Assembly: GCA_913061285.1 (NCBI GenBank)
Contig: CAJXVR010000008.1
Location: 1 to 52,634, forward strand
DNA from: an uncultured Verrucomicrobiota bacterium
Lineage (GTDB): Bacteria; Verrucomicrobiota; Verrucomicrobiia; Limisphaerales; AAA164-E04
Direction of reading: 5' to 3'
DNA: 52,634 bases
Of the stretch, positions 32,201 to 40,006 are shown one piece after another. The notes under the pieces were generated by a model that saw nothing but the letters and a program-made list of their open reading frames with translations, did no database searches and was not told the DNA's origin. The translations under genes were made by a program, and so were the position numbers. The first letter of the stretch is position 1, and every line of letters starts with the position of its first letter.

Positions 32201-32561
32201 AATCGAAGTTCCAGACGGTGTGATCAAGACCGCTTGTGAGCAGGCCTGCCCCGCAGATGCGATTGTTTTTGGAAACACACTTGATCCTGAGAGTCGGGTT
32301 TCCAAGTTGAAAGCCAACCCAAGAAACTATTCCGTCTTAGGCTTCCTTGATACTCGGCCGAGAACGACTTATCTGGCAAAAGTTCGTAATCCTAATCCGG
32401 AGATGCCGGATTACTACGATATGCCGCTTAGCACTCAAGAATACTCAGAGAGCATGGGGGATCCATTTAGTGATCATCATGGATCGGCACATGGAGATGG
32501 GCACGAGGCTCACCCGGCCGAAGCTGGATCAGCGAACGGACAAAGCGGAGGGCACCACTAG
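29211..32561 (+). CDS. actB: Alternative complex III subunit B, molybdopterin-type/iron-sulfur fusion
   Basis: A 1116-residue electron-transfer subunit. After the typical YWRSLDELADSPEFKQW start comes a twin-arginine signal, NRRDFVKLM (about 50-58), running into a lipobox-like LTGC (about 72). A long molybdopterin-oxidoreductase-like domain follows; in studied ACIII this binds no molybdenum cofactor. The C-terminal ferredoxin-like part carries CVGCSACVIACQ (about 801), CQHCESAPCESVCP (about 877), CVGTRYCSNNCAW (about 909), then CTFC (about 974) and CEQACPADA (about 1009), fitting four Fe-S clusters. I use the ATG at 29211, which gives a 4-base overlap with actA; the ATG at 29202 is also possible. 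Confidence 0.96.
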   Translation: MNTVSPTTKTSQTGPSYWRSLDELADSPEFKQWADREFPEGASENEGGVNRRDFVKLMSASFMLAGFGLTGCRRPEETIIPFSKMPEGYVHGVAKYFATAMPTRRNAIPLLAKSADGRPVKLEGNAEHPLSGGGTDTFAQASLLNLYDPDRSRQALHSGEVVDLGAATSHLDSLADKYARNRGQGLSFLARESSSPTRRRLQAELKSKLPQATWHEYEPVSFGATAAAAELAFGRAVNPSYHLNKAERIISLDCDFLGDEEGSYSNIKGFADGRAVEKPGDHMNRLYVVEGLMTLTGSNADHRLRVPTSGVFAVAAALLAEALDQVGAGANDSQIGALKNSLKQIASTANVSSEWVAEAVKDLASHKGHSLVLAGYRQPLAVHLLALALNAVLGSIGETVEFLAGRSAAAKSISDLKAALDSGSVETLVLVGGNPAYDAPADLNWVDAQKKASEVIRLGYYDDESSTGVTWHIPETHFLENWGDAETSDGTRVAIQPLIAPLFGGLSDIELIGRLLKLEEPKGHALVRASYDQEVAGANDEGWKKFLHDGFVANSAASPLSLSADGFQWSAVAPSILNAETATPPSIESLELVFHRDASMDDGQFNNNGWMQEYPDPMTKLTWDNVALLSRKTASALNVKNGELVQINLSGASIEGPVWVQPGLADFTVGLALGYGRTKAGRIGAFKGESVGFNVNPLRTSNAPYIAPAASIKATGQTHELCATQDHWSMEGRAIVREANLEQFNEKPDFSHNMDLEAHGAHIPNAEDGLPKPIYQHPYNVRDSLKSDIHQWGMTIDLNRCVGCSACVIACQSENNIPIVGKEQVGNSREMHWMRIDRYYSGGVEAKDGLNGLEGDSDQQHQRWIDDPQVVTQPMLCQHCESAPCESVCPVNATVHDHEGINVMAYNRCVGTRYCSNNCAWKVRRFNFFDYNKRPLEALYEGPLAERSKDDLDIVAMAKNPQVTVRMRGVMEKCTFCTQRIEEAKIQQKVAAKDSGEIEVPDGVIKTACEQACPADAIVFGNTLDPESRVSKLKANPRNYSVLGFLDTRPRTTYLAKVRNPNPEMPDYYDMPLSTQEYSESMGDPFSDHHGSAHGDGHEAHPAEAGSANGQSGGHH

Positions 32562-33986
32562 ATGGAAGCTGCAAAACAAACTAGCGTCACAGTAGCTCCA
32601 GCGCCACGCGAGTTGGAACGTGAGCCACTGGTCTTAAATAACCGGTCTCTGGGTTGGATCTCAGATCGAATCTGCGGGATTGTCGAAGACAAGGCGCCAA
32701 CGTGGTGGTGGGTGTCTTTCATCATTAGTCTGCCTACGGCGATGATTTGCTTCCTGATGATTGGTTATCTCATCTCAACCGGTGTTGGGGTTTGGGGCTT
32801 GAACCATCCGATAGCATGGGGCTGGGCGATTGTTAATTTCGTTTGGTGGATCGGTATTGGGCACGCAGGAACGCTTATTTCTGCAATTCTCTTTCTTTTA
32901 AGGCAAAAATGGAGGACATCCATTAACAGGGCTGCTGAAGCTATGACCATCTTTGCTGTGATGTGTGCAGGAATTTTTCCAGCCATTCACGTAGGTCGTA
33001 TTTGGTTCGCTTGGTGGCTCTTCCCATTACCAAACTCTAATGGGCCAATCTGGCCGCAGTTTCGATCACCGCTATTGTGGGATGTTTTCGCAGTGTCCAC
33101 CTACTTTACTGTTTCTTTGCTCTTTTGGTACATGGGATTAATCCCTGATTTGGCAACGATTCGAGATCGTTGTAAATCAGTCTACAAAAAGTTCTTCTAC
33201 GGGCTCTTCGCTCTTGGATGGACGGGATCAAATCGCCACTGGAGCAACTACGAGAAGGCGTATTTATTGCTGGCTGGTCTTTCGACTCCTTTGGTGTTGT
33301 CCGTGCATAGTATCGTTTCCTTTGACTTTGCTGTGTCTCAGCTCCCTGGTTGGCACACGACAATCTTTCCACCTTACTTTGTCGCTGGCGCAGTATTCTC
33401 CGGCTTCGGTATGGTGCTAACCTTGATGGTGCCGCTCCGTTCAATATTCAAGTTGGAAGACATCATTACGGTTCGTCATATCGAGCTAATGTGTAAGGTG
33501 ATTCTAACGACTGGATCGATCGTAGGATACGCTTACGGTATGGAAGTCTTCATTGCATGGTATGGGGGTAATCCTTACGAAGCTTACGCGTTTCAGAATC
33601 GAGCTTTTGGACCCTACTGGTGGGCGTATTGGATCATGATCAGTTGTAACGTGTTGAGTCCTCAGTTCTTTTGGTTCAAGAAGATTCGATCAAACATGCT
33701 CTACGTCTTCATCCTGTCGATTTTCGTCAACATTGGAATGTGGTTCGAGCGCTTCGTCATCGTGGTCACCTCGCTGCATCGAGATTATCTTCCGTCGAAC
33801 TGGGGATACTATTCACCGACACACGTCGATATTCTCACCTATGTCGGCACCTTTGGTTTGTTCATGGCTTTGTTCCTATTGTTCATCCGGTTCTTACCAT
33901 TGATTGCAATTTCAGAAGTGAAAGGCGTAACACCGCAAGCGGATCCACACCATCCGTTGGGTGGAGCCAAGGAAGGAAAACACTAA
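32562..33986 (+). CDS. actC: Alternative complex III subunit C, NrfD-like membrane protein
   Basis: 474-residue integral protein of the NrfD/PsrC family, which forms a quinol-binding site of ACIII. About ten hydrophobic helices are visible, beginning at [20 protein letters not shown] and ending near [38 protein letters not shown] and [13 protein letters not shown] are typical of the group. The start ATG directly follows the actB stop. A short His/Lys-rich tail ([15 protein letters not shown]) closes it. Confidence 0.96.
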   Translation: MEAAKQTSVTVAPAPRELEREPLVLNNRSLGWISDRICGIVEDKAPTWWWVSFIISLPTAMICFLMIGYLISTGVGVWGLNHPIAWGWAIVNFVWWIGIGHAGTLISAILFLLRQKWRTSINRAAEAMTIFAVMCAGIFPAIHVGRIWFAWWLFPLPNSNGPIWPQFRSPLLWDVFAVSTYFTVSLLFWYMGLIPDLATIRDRCKSVYKKFFYGLFALGWTGSNRHWSNYEKAYLLLAGLSTPLVLSVHSIVSFDFAVSQLPGWHTTIFPPYFVAGAVFSGFGMVLTLMVPLRSIFKLEDIITVRHIELMCKVILTTGSIVGYAYGMEVFIAWYGGNPYEAYAFQNRAFGPYWWAYWIMISCNVLSPQFFWFKKIRSNMLYVFILSIFVNIGMWFERFVIVVTSLHRDYLPSNWGYYSPTHVDILTYVGTFGLFMALFLLFIRFLPLIAISEVKGVTPQADPHHPLGGAKEGKH

Positions 33987-34526
33987 ATGAGTGGGGTAGG
34001 ACGACAATACGGCGTACTTGCTGAATACGACACTCCGGCAGACGCGATAGCGGCTGCTGAGAAAGTGCGGGACGCAGGTTATACTCAGTGGGATGTTCAT
34101 ACGCCATTCCCTGTTCATGGGATGGACGAAGCAATGGGATTGAAGAACTCCCGTGTCGGGTGGTTCACCTTTTGTGGCGGCATGACGGGCTTCTTTGGCG
34201 GTAACTTGATGATTTGGTTCATGAACTCGTTCGACTACGGCATCGTGGTTGGTGGTAAGCCGCTTTACAGCCCGCTCTTTGCCTTTCCTGTGAGTTATGA
34301 AATGACCATTCTTTTCTCTGCGTTTGGCTCGCTCTTGGGGATGCTGTTCTTGAATCGGCTTCCTCGTCTGCATCATCCGCTTCTGAAGAACAAACGTTTT
34401 GGCAGTGTGACGCATGATAAGTTCTACGTCGTTATTGAATGTGCTGATCCAAAGTATTCCGAAGAGGAAACCCACTCCCTTCTGGAGGAATCAGGAAGCA
34501 CTCACCTAGAGGTCGTAAAGGAATAA
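33987..34526 (+). CDS. actD: Alternative complex III subunit D (DUF3341)
   Basis: 179-residue membrane subunit of ACIII. The N-terminal cytoplasmic domain starts with YGVLAEYDTPADAIAAAEKV and YTQWDVHTPFPVHGMDEAM, the DUF3341 hallmark. Two transmembrane helices follow (WFTFCGGMTGFFGGNLMIWF and MTILFSAFGSLLGMLFL). The start codon abuts the actC stop. Confidence 0.95.
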   Translation: MSGVGRQYGVLAEYDTPADAIAAAEKVRDAGYTQWDVHTPFPVHGMDEAMGLKNSRVGWFTFCGGMTGFFGGNLMIWFMNSFDYGIVVGGKPLYSPLFAFPVSYEMTILFSAFGSLLGMLFLNRLPRLHHPLLKNKRFGSVTHDKFYVVIECADPKYSEEETHSLLEESGSTHLEVVKE

Positions 34527-34530
34527 CACG

Positions 34531-35142
34531 ATGCGATACTTTCTTGCTATCTACGTTTTAGTTATCGTCGGAGCTGTTAGCATCCTTGGGGTGCGGGGCA
34601 GTTTTTCGACCAAGCCTCCGCTTGAAGTTTTTCCGGACATGGACCGGCAGAATAAGCTGCGGCCACAAGCTGCCAATGGCTTTTTTGCCAGCGGTCGTAC
34701 GTCTCAACCTTATGTTGCTGGAACGATTGCTAGGGGAGCCCCCTATCAGGATCTTCCAGTGAACACAGGACGAATTAGTGGTACGACCAACTTCGTGAGT
34801 ACGATCCCTGTTGTGATTAATGAATCTCTTCTTGAACGGGGACGGCAACGATATGACATCAACTGTTCGCCTTGCCACGGCGCCAACGGCGACGGAAAAG
34901 GAATCACGACCAAATACGGCATGGTTGCTGTTGCCAATTTTCACGACTCTAGGATTGTGAAGATGTCTGCGGGCGAAATCTTCGACACGATCACTAATGG
35001 TAAGAATCTCATGGGTTCTTACGGAGCGAACATCGACATCTCTGATCGATGGGCGATTATTGCCTACTTGAGAGCGCTTCAACGTTCAAGGTTGGCCGTT
35101 GCCGACGAACTTCCAGAAAACGAACGAGCCGCTTTGCAGTAG
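34531..35142 (+). CDS. actE: Alternative complex III subunit E, monoheme cytochrome c
   Basis: 203-residue cytochrome c with one N-terminal hydrophobic segment (YFLAIYVLVIVGAVSILG). The ActE feature FPDMDRQNKLRPQ precedes the heme domain. The single heme site CSPCH is at about residue 112, within RYDINCSPCHGANGDGKG; MSAGEIFDTITNGKNLMGSYG supplies the axial Met. It accepts electrons from ActB/ActA and passes them to the next carrier. Four bases separate it from actD. Confidence 0.95.
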   Translation: MRYFLAIYVLVIVGAVSILGVRGSFSTKPPLEVFPDMDRQNKLRPQAANGFFASGRTSQPYVAGTIARGAPYQDLPVNTGRISGTTNFVSTIPVVINESLLERGRQRYDINCSPCHGANGDGKGITTKYGMVAVANFHDSRIVKMSAGEIFDTITNGKNLMGSYGANIDISDRWAIIAYLRALQRSRLAVADELPENERAALQ

Positions 35143-35149
35143 AATAAAG

Positions 35150-36388
35150 ATGAGCAAGCAAACGGAAAATAACGACGCAAGCCGCTTCGACTTGTCAAAA
35201 TGGGCGAAGCTGCCAAATCAGCTTATTGCGGGAGGTATCCTTGCCGCCATTGCTGGAATTCTTATTCCATCGTGGCACAAGACTTTTGCTTACTCGTATC
35301 TCACGGCCTACATGTTCTTTTTGAGCCTGGTTCTGGGGTCGATGTTTCTCGTGATGGTTCATCATCTTTTTGATGCTTATTGGCTAGTACCGCTCCGGAG
35401 ATTTCTGGAACATGTATCCTGTGCTATTCCGGTTCTGGTCTTATTATTTATACCCATTGCTCTCTTTGCGGGGTCCATCTATCCCTGGATGAGTCCGGAA
35501 GGGCATGATCACTCATTGGCGATTAAGTCGATCATGTACAATCCCTATTCGTTCTACATCATGGCCGTTCTTCTTTTTGCGTCTTGGTATTGGTTGAGTA
35601 ATGGATTGAGGAATGCGTCGCTCGAGCAGGACAAGACTGGAGCGGCTTCCTGCACCATAACGATGAGGCGTTACGCAGCTGGCGGGATTTTCGTCTTTGC
35701 GATCTCATTAACCTTTGCGGTCTTCTATTGGATGAAATCGCTAGAACATCAGTGGTTCTCTACAATGTATGGCGTCTACTACTTTGCCGGCAGTGTATGG
35801 ACAACCTTGGCAACCACGTATGTCCTCGCCTTTGTTTTGAAGGGAACTGGACACATCTCTCCCATCATTCAGCAAAGTACGTTCAAAGACATTGGTACTC
35901 TATTCTTCGCTTTCACTGTCTTTTACGCCTACATCCATTTTTCTCAGTATTTCTTGATCTGGAATGCTGCGATTCCGGAAGAGACGTTTTGGTATGTTAA
36001 ACGTGAAAACGGGGTTTGGTGGAGTGTTGGAATGCTAATTCTCTTTGGTCACTTTTTTGTTCCTTTCCTTTCGCTACTGCGTATCGATGCAAAGAAATGT
36101 CTGCCGATCATGATCCCAATGGCTGTCTGGGCCTGGTTGATGCATTATGCTGATATGTCCTTCAACATTAAGCCGGTTTACAATCCCACCGGCGAAGGAA
36201 TCACCTTTGCTAGCCTCGTCTTGAGTATCGGTTGCATGGCAGGGATGGCGGGCGTTTTTGCCAAGTGGTTCATTAAGGAACTTAACGCCCATCCTGCGTT
36301 TCCTCAAAAGGATCCTAGGATTGCTGAAACCCTTGGCGTGTATGTCGAACCGCTTTCTGCTTCCTCTAGCAAGGCAAGCAACGATTAG
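35150..36388 (+). CDS. actF: Alternative complex III subunit F, NrfD-like membrane protein
   Basis: 412-residue second NrfD-like integral subunit of ACIII, with about ten helices. It starts MSKQTENNDASRF and enters the membrane at LIAGGILAAIAGILIPSW. HHLFDAYWLVPLRRFLEH and FYAYIHFSQYFLIWNAAIPEE are typical ActF sequences. I use the ATG at 35150, seven bases after actE; an upstream frame opening at 35099 would overlap actE. Next comes a small membrane protein in the same transcription unit. Confidence 0.94.
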   Translation: MSKQTENNDASRFDLSKWAKLPNQLIAGGILAAIAGILIPSWHKTFAYSYLTAYMFFLSLVLGSMFLVMVHHLFDAYWLVPLRRFLEHVSCAIPVLVLLFIPIALFAGSIYPWMSPEGHDHSLAIKSIMYNPYSFYIMAVLLFASWYWLSNGLRNASLEQDKTGAASCTITMRRYAAGGIFVFAISLTFAVFYWMKSLEHQWFSTMYGVYYFAGSVWTTLATTYVLAFVLKGTGHISPIIQQSTFKDIGTLFFAFTVFYAYIHFSQYFLIWNAAIPEETFWYVKRENGVWWSVGMLILFGHFFVPFLSLLRIDAKKCLPIMIPMAVWAWLMHYADMSFNIKPVYNPTGEGITFASLVLSIGCMAGMAGVFAKWFIKELNAHPAFPQKDPRIAETLGVYVEPLSASSSKASND

Positions 36389-36424
36389 TTGAAACCGTTC
36401 CGAATGACAAACAAAGGAAGCGTA

Positions 36425-36805
36425 ATGAGTTTAATGAATCGCAAACGAGAAGACGGAGCAGTCTTGCCCTATTTCATCATCATCGTTGCAGCGTTTTTGA
36501 CGATGGCAGCCGTGCTTTGGCTGACCCGCGATGAGGCACGCGCACCCTCAGTGGGATCCGAACGAGCCGCGTTGAGAAAAGAAAATTTGACGGAGAACAC
36601 GCTTGCTGCGGAGCAATTGATGAACTCCTATGGGGTAGTGAATGCGGAAAAGGGTATCTATCAGATTCCCATTGATCGGGCCGTCGAAACGATGATTCGA
36701 GAATGGAAATCACCGGAAAAGGCCTTAGCTACTATGGCTGAACGGGTTGACCTTGCAACTGCACTACCAGCACCCCCTCCAGAGGCGCCGAGCGAATTTG
36801 AGTAA
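36425..36805 (+). CDS. Small single-helix membrane protein of the ACIII cluster
   Basis: A 126-residue protein I cannot name. One hydrophobic helix (LPYFIIIVAAFLTMAAVLWL, about residues 14-33) follows a basic start. The soluble part contains GIYQIPIDRAVETMIREW; a similar IPI-x-RAME/VE motif is common in small proteins and SCO-like domains of bacterial oxidase clusters, from memory. The C terminus is Pro/Glu-rich. I chose the ATG at 36425, preceded by AAGGAAG; earlier in-frame starts exist at 36404 (ATG) and 36389 (TTG). Its place between actF and the CcoN-like gene suggests a subunit or assembly factor. Confidence 0.75.
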   Translation: MSLMNRKREDGAVLPYFIIIVAAFLTMAAVLWLTRDEARAPSVGSERAALRKENLTENTLAAEQLMNSYGVVNAEKGIYQIPIDRAVETMIREWKSPEKALATMAERVDLATALPAPPPEAPSEFE

Positions 36806-36824
36806 GATGGTCTGAGAGAGACTC

Positions 36825-38423
36825 ATGAGTGAATCTATCAATAACGGGAATGAATCAGGGGCAGCGTCCCCAGGTTGGGAAGTTGAGATTCCGGTTCAAG
36901 AACTAGATCGGTCCTGTCGGATGCCGGTTTTGTTCATGCTCTGGAAAGCAGCTGGATGGCTCTTCCTGGGCTCCCTTCTAGCTTTGTTGAATTCTGTGCG
37001 CTTTCACGCACCAGATTTGTTAGCCCATTGTCCTTGGTTGACCTATGGGCGAATTGGACCGGCGGCGAGCACTGCAATCGTTTACGGCTTTGCCTTGCAA
37101 GCTGCCTTCGGGGTTGCCCTTTGGTTGACCGTAAGGATGAGCAAGAGCCTGTTGGTGCAACCGGGCTATATCGCTCTGGGAGCCGGGTTCTGGAACATTG
37201 GCGTGCTTGTCGGAGTGGTTGGTATTTTGGCTGGTGATGGCACGTCCTATCCAATGTTTGAATCGCCACACTATGCGGTTCCTATCCTGTTTGTTGCTTA
37301 CTCTATCATTGCTGGTTTAGGTCTCGTCACGTTCATGCGACGACAGGTAAAGGACCTCTATGTCTCGCAGTGGTTCCTATTCGCTGCCTTGCTATGGTTT
37401 CCCTGGATTCTGAGTACGGGTAGTTTGCTCTTACACCATTTTCCCGTTCGCGGTGTCGCTCAAGTATCAGTCGCTGGTTGGTATGCTACCGGACTTTTGA
37501 CGCTTGTGCTTGGTGGAATCTCGTTAGCCGTGATTTTCTACGTCATTCCAAAGGTTCTCAAGCGGCCTCTGCATAGTCACTATATGGCTGTTTTTGCCTT
37601 CTGGCTGCTATTGTTCTTTGGTGGTGGTGCCGGCGTGCTTTCTGGAACGACGGTTCCAGCATGGATTTCCGGACTAAGTGCCGTGATGAGCTTCTTTGTT
37701 TGTTTTGCAAGTGTATTAGTAGGGCTGAATTTAATTCGAACTGTTGGTGCTGATCTTGGTCGATTGATGTCGCCTGAACTACGGTTTGTTTCTGTAGCAA
37801 GTTTCGCGTTTTTGGCGGCGGGAGTCTTGAATGCCATTAACGCGTATAGCAGCATTGCTGAAGTAACGCAGTTCACTCTGGTCTTGCCGGCGTTGCAGCA
37901 ATTGGTTCTTGGTGGGTTTATCACCATGGCTCTGTTCGCTGGTGTCTATCATCTCTTGCCTCGTGTGACCGGAAGTCAAGCGCCTATCGAAGGATCGGTT
38001 AATCTTCATTTTGGAGCGACCGTATTGGGCTTAGGACTTACAATCTGCGTACTTGGTCTGGGAGGACTAATTCAGGGCCAGGCGATGAACGATCCCGAGA
38101 TACCGTTCACAGCAGTGACAAAATCCGCGCTGACATTCATGAGAATCGAAACCGTCGGATCGCTCCTGCTTGTTTTCGGAAGTGTGCTCTTTTTGGTCAA
38201 TGTCGGTCGATCTATTTGCCCTGTCCTTTGTTGTGGACCAGGTGGTCTCCTAGGCTGTCTGAAAGAAGATTCAGTCGAGGAGATCGAATCAGCGCCTGCT
38301 GCAGAACCCAAAGCGGTTGAACCAGCGGCGCCCCAGGTGGCTAAGAAGGCGAGTAAGAAGGTAGCAGCCAAAAAGAAGGTTGCGGCAAAGAAGAAGCAAG
38401 CTAAGAAGGCTGCGAAGAAGTGA
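36825..38423 (+). CDS. CcoN-like heme-copper oxidase subunit I homologue lacking metal ligands
   Basis: A 532-residue integral protein with about 12 helices that follows the cbb3 oxidase subunit CcoN along its whole length: LTYGRIGP, YVSQWFLFAALLWFPWIL, VIFYVIPKVLKRPLHSHY, and VYHLLPRVTGSQ all align by eye. The expected ligands are absent. The low-spin heme His of RPxHTNA is replaced (RIGPAASTA, about residue 80). The CuB His of WWYGHN becomes GWYATG (about 220). The paired His of GPHHLHY becomes GGAGVLSG (about 268). The heme b3/b pair of HVHSGALGW becomes PALQQLVLGG (about 358). The remaining His residues lie in loops. The last 28 residues are a Lys/Ala tail. The family is clear; loss of heme and copper is my inference. 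A CcoO-like gene overlaps its stop. Confidence 0.85.
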   Translation: MSESINNGNESGAASPGWEVEIPVQELDRSCRMPVLFMLWKAAGWLFLGSLLALLNSVRFHAPDLLAHCPWLTYGRIGPAASTAIVYGFALQAAFGVALWLTVRMSKSLLVQPGYIALGAGFWNIGVLVGVVGILAGDGTSYPMFESPHYAVPILFVAYSIIAGLGLVTFMRRQVKDLYVSQWFLFAALLWFPWILSTGSLLLHHFPVRGVAQVSVAGWYATGLLTLVLGGISLAVIFYVIPKVLKRPLHSHYMAVFAFWLLLFFGGGAGVLSGTTVPAWISGLSAVMSFFVCFASVLVGLNLIRTVGADLGRLMSPELRFVSVASFAFLAAGVLNAINAYSSIAEVTQFTLVLPALQQLVLGGFITMALFAGVYHLLPRVTGSQAPIEGSVNLHFGATVLGLGLTICVLGLGGLIQGQAMNDPEIPFTAVTKSALTFMRIETVGSLLLVFGSVLFLVNVGRSICPVLCCGPGGLLGCLKEDSVEEIESAPAAEPKAVEPAAPQVAKKASKKVAAKKKVAAKKKQAKKAAKK

Positions 38424-39319
38424 TGAACAACGGTCTCTTATTGTTTTTCGGTATCCTAGTAGCGATGGTTTCATCGTGGTTCGGGTTTGTCCATAGCCCG
38501 CAGTTGCAGTTTGGTAAGCAGCTACCGGAGTTGGACGAATCGACGGGAGCCAGTTTTCCGGTGCCACGTAGCGGCGCTGCGAATCGGGGCCGGGACATCT
38601 ATCGGCAGAATGGTTGTGCCAGTTGCCACACCCAGCAAGTACGACAGTCTGGCTTTAGTTTCTCTGTTGTGATTGAGGATTTTGGAACCAACACCGTGCA
38701 ATTGAGCCAGTTGTTGCCTTCTTTGAGTTCGCAATTTACTCCAAGTTCTCCTCTCCCTGAGGAAACGCCTTTTCGCTTGAAGGAAGGCATCGATCTCAGG
38801 ACGGCAGAAGGAATTGTCAAGTCGTTGACTGAGGTTGGAGCAGTAGCTATGGCTCTCATATCTCCTTCCGGAGCTGATATTGAACGGGGATGGGGTATTC
38901 GACGAACGGTTGGAAGAGACTATCTCTTAGATTCACCGGTCATGCTTGGCAACCAGCGAATTGGTCCTGATTTATCCAATCTGGGTAACCGGAATCCTGA
39001 CGCCAACTGGCATTTGGTCCACCTTTTCCAACCACGTAGTGTTGTCCAGGATTCAGTGATGCCCCATTACGGATATCTCTTCGAGAAACGGGAGATTACT
39101 GGGGCTGCGTCTGCGGACGCTCTTCGTTTCAATGGCGAGCTCGTGGTAGACGATGAAGGTAGGCAAGTCATTCCTCGTACAGCCGCGCTGGATTTGGTCG
39201 CTTACTTATTGAGTCTGCGGCTCGATGAACCCATTTTTGAGGCACCTGGTGAGAAAAGCGCAACTGTTGAAAGCGCTGAAGAAACTCTTGTTAGTGAACA
39301 GTCTGGTGCAACCGAATAA
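38423..39319 (+). CDS. CcoO-like membrane-anchored monoheme cytochrome c
   Basis: A 298-residue relative of cbb3 oxidase subunit II. One helix (LLLFFGILVAMVSSWFGF) is followed by the CcoO heme region GRDIYRQNGCASCHTQQVRQ, with C65 and C68 binding heme c. Further on, RIGPDLSNLGNRNPDANWH, LFQPRSVVQDSVMPHYGYLF and a C-terminal VAYLLSL match CcoO closely; the Met of SVMPHYGYL is the expected axial ligand. About 60 extra residues lie between the heme motif and the second block. The ATG at 38423 shares one base with the upstream stop (TGATG), which suggests strict coupling to the CcoN-like gene. Confidence 0.88.
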   Translation: MNNGLLLFFGILVAMVSSWFGFVHSPQLQFGKQLPELDESTGASFPVPRSGAANRGRDIYRQNGCASCHTQQVRQSGFSFSVVIEDFGTNTVQLSQLLPSLSSQFTPSSPLPEETPFRLKEGIDLRTAEGIVKSLTEVGAVAMALISPSGADIERGWGIRRTVGRDYLLDSPVMLGNQRIGPDLSNLGNRNPDANWHLVHLFQPRSVVQDSVMPHYGYLFEKREITGAASADALRFNGELVVDDEGRQVIPRTAALDLVAYLLSLRLDEPIFEAPGEKSATVESAEETLVSEQSGATE

Positions 39320-39328
39320 GTCTTAGTC

Positions 39329-39946
39329 ATGGCAGATTCATCCAATCAGGGCTCAAAGGAAATGGAACCCACGTCTTCACGTGCTGCAGTGCCCGTAGGC
39401 TTTTTCGTCGCACTCATCGTCCTTGTTTACTGGTCGACCCTTTATCTCGACAGCAATGCGGGGGGATTTAATGCGAAGGTCTATGAACCGTTCGCGTCAT
39501 TTGATATGGTCAAGGCGATACAGCCTAAGGGAAATCTTGATCCTCGTTTTGAAAAGGGTCGCGTTGCTTATGCGACGTATTGTTCTCCCTGTCATCAGAA
39601 CAATGGTGGTGGTAGCCCAGGTCAGTTCCCTCCCTTGGCAGGTTCTGATTGGGTAACAGCTGAGGGGCCTAATCGAATCATTCGATTGATTATGAATGGT
39701 CTCGCTGGACCGATTGTCGTGAATGGTGTCGATTGGAATCCTCCCGCACAAATGCCACCTTGGAAGGATGTCATTACGGATGATGAGGAGCTTGCTTGTT
39801 TGGTTACTTACATCCGCGGCGAGTCCGAGTGGGGAAACAGTGCTAGTTCTGTGACTGCGGAACAAGTTGAGGCAATCCGTGCCGAGACAGCTAGCCGACC
39901 GACACCTTGGACTCAAGGTGAGATCTTCGAGACATCGGAGCAGTAG
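39329..39946 (+). CDS. Membrane-anchored monoheme cytochrome c
   Basis: A 205-residue cytochrome. A polar start precedes one helix (PVGFFVALIVLVYWSTLYL), then comes a soluble domain with one heme site, CSPCHQNNGGG (Cys at 85 and 88), and MPPWKDVITDDEELACLVTYI, where the Met is the likely second ligand. It sits where a CcoP subunit would be, but CcoP has two hemes. It begins 9 bases after the CcoO-like gene and is the last gene of the ACIII-linked run. It could hand electrons from ACIII to a soluble carrier or an oxidase elsewhere. Confidence 0.9.
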   Translation: MADSSNQGSKEMEPTSSRAAVPVGFFVALIVLVYWSTLYLDSNAGGFNAKVYEPFASFDMVKAIQPKGNLDPRFEKGRVAYATYCSPCHQNNGGGSPGQFPPLAGSDWVTAEGPNRIIRLIMNGLAGPIVVNGVDWNPPAQMPPWKDVITDDEELACLVTYIRGESEWGNSASSVTAEQVEAIRAETASRPTPWTQGEIFETSEQ

Positions 39947-40006
39947 GCCGTTCGACGAAGCTGACGGCATGGCTGAGACTTTTGGGTTTTAGCAGAGAAT
40001 TTAATT

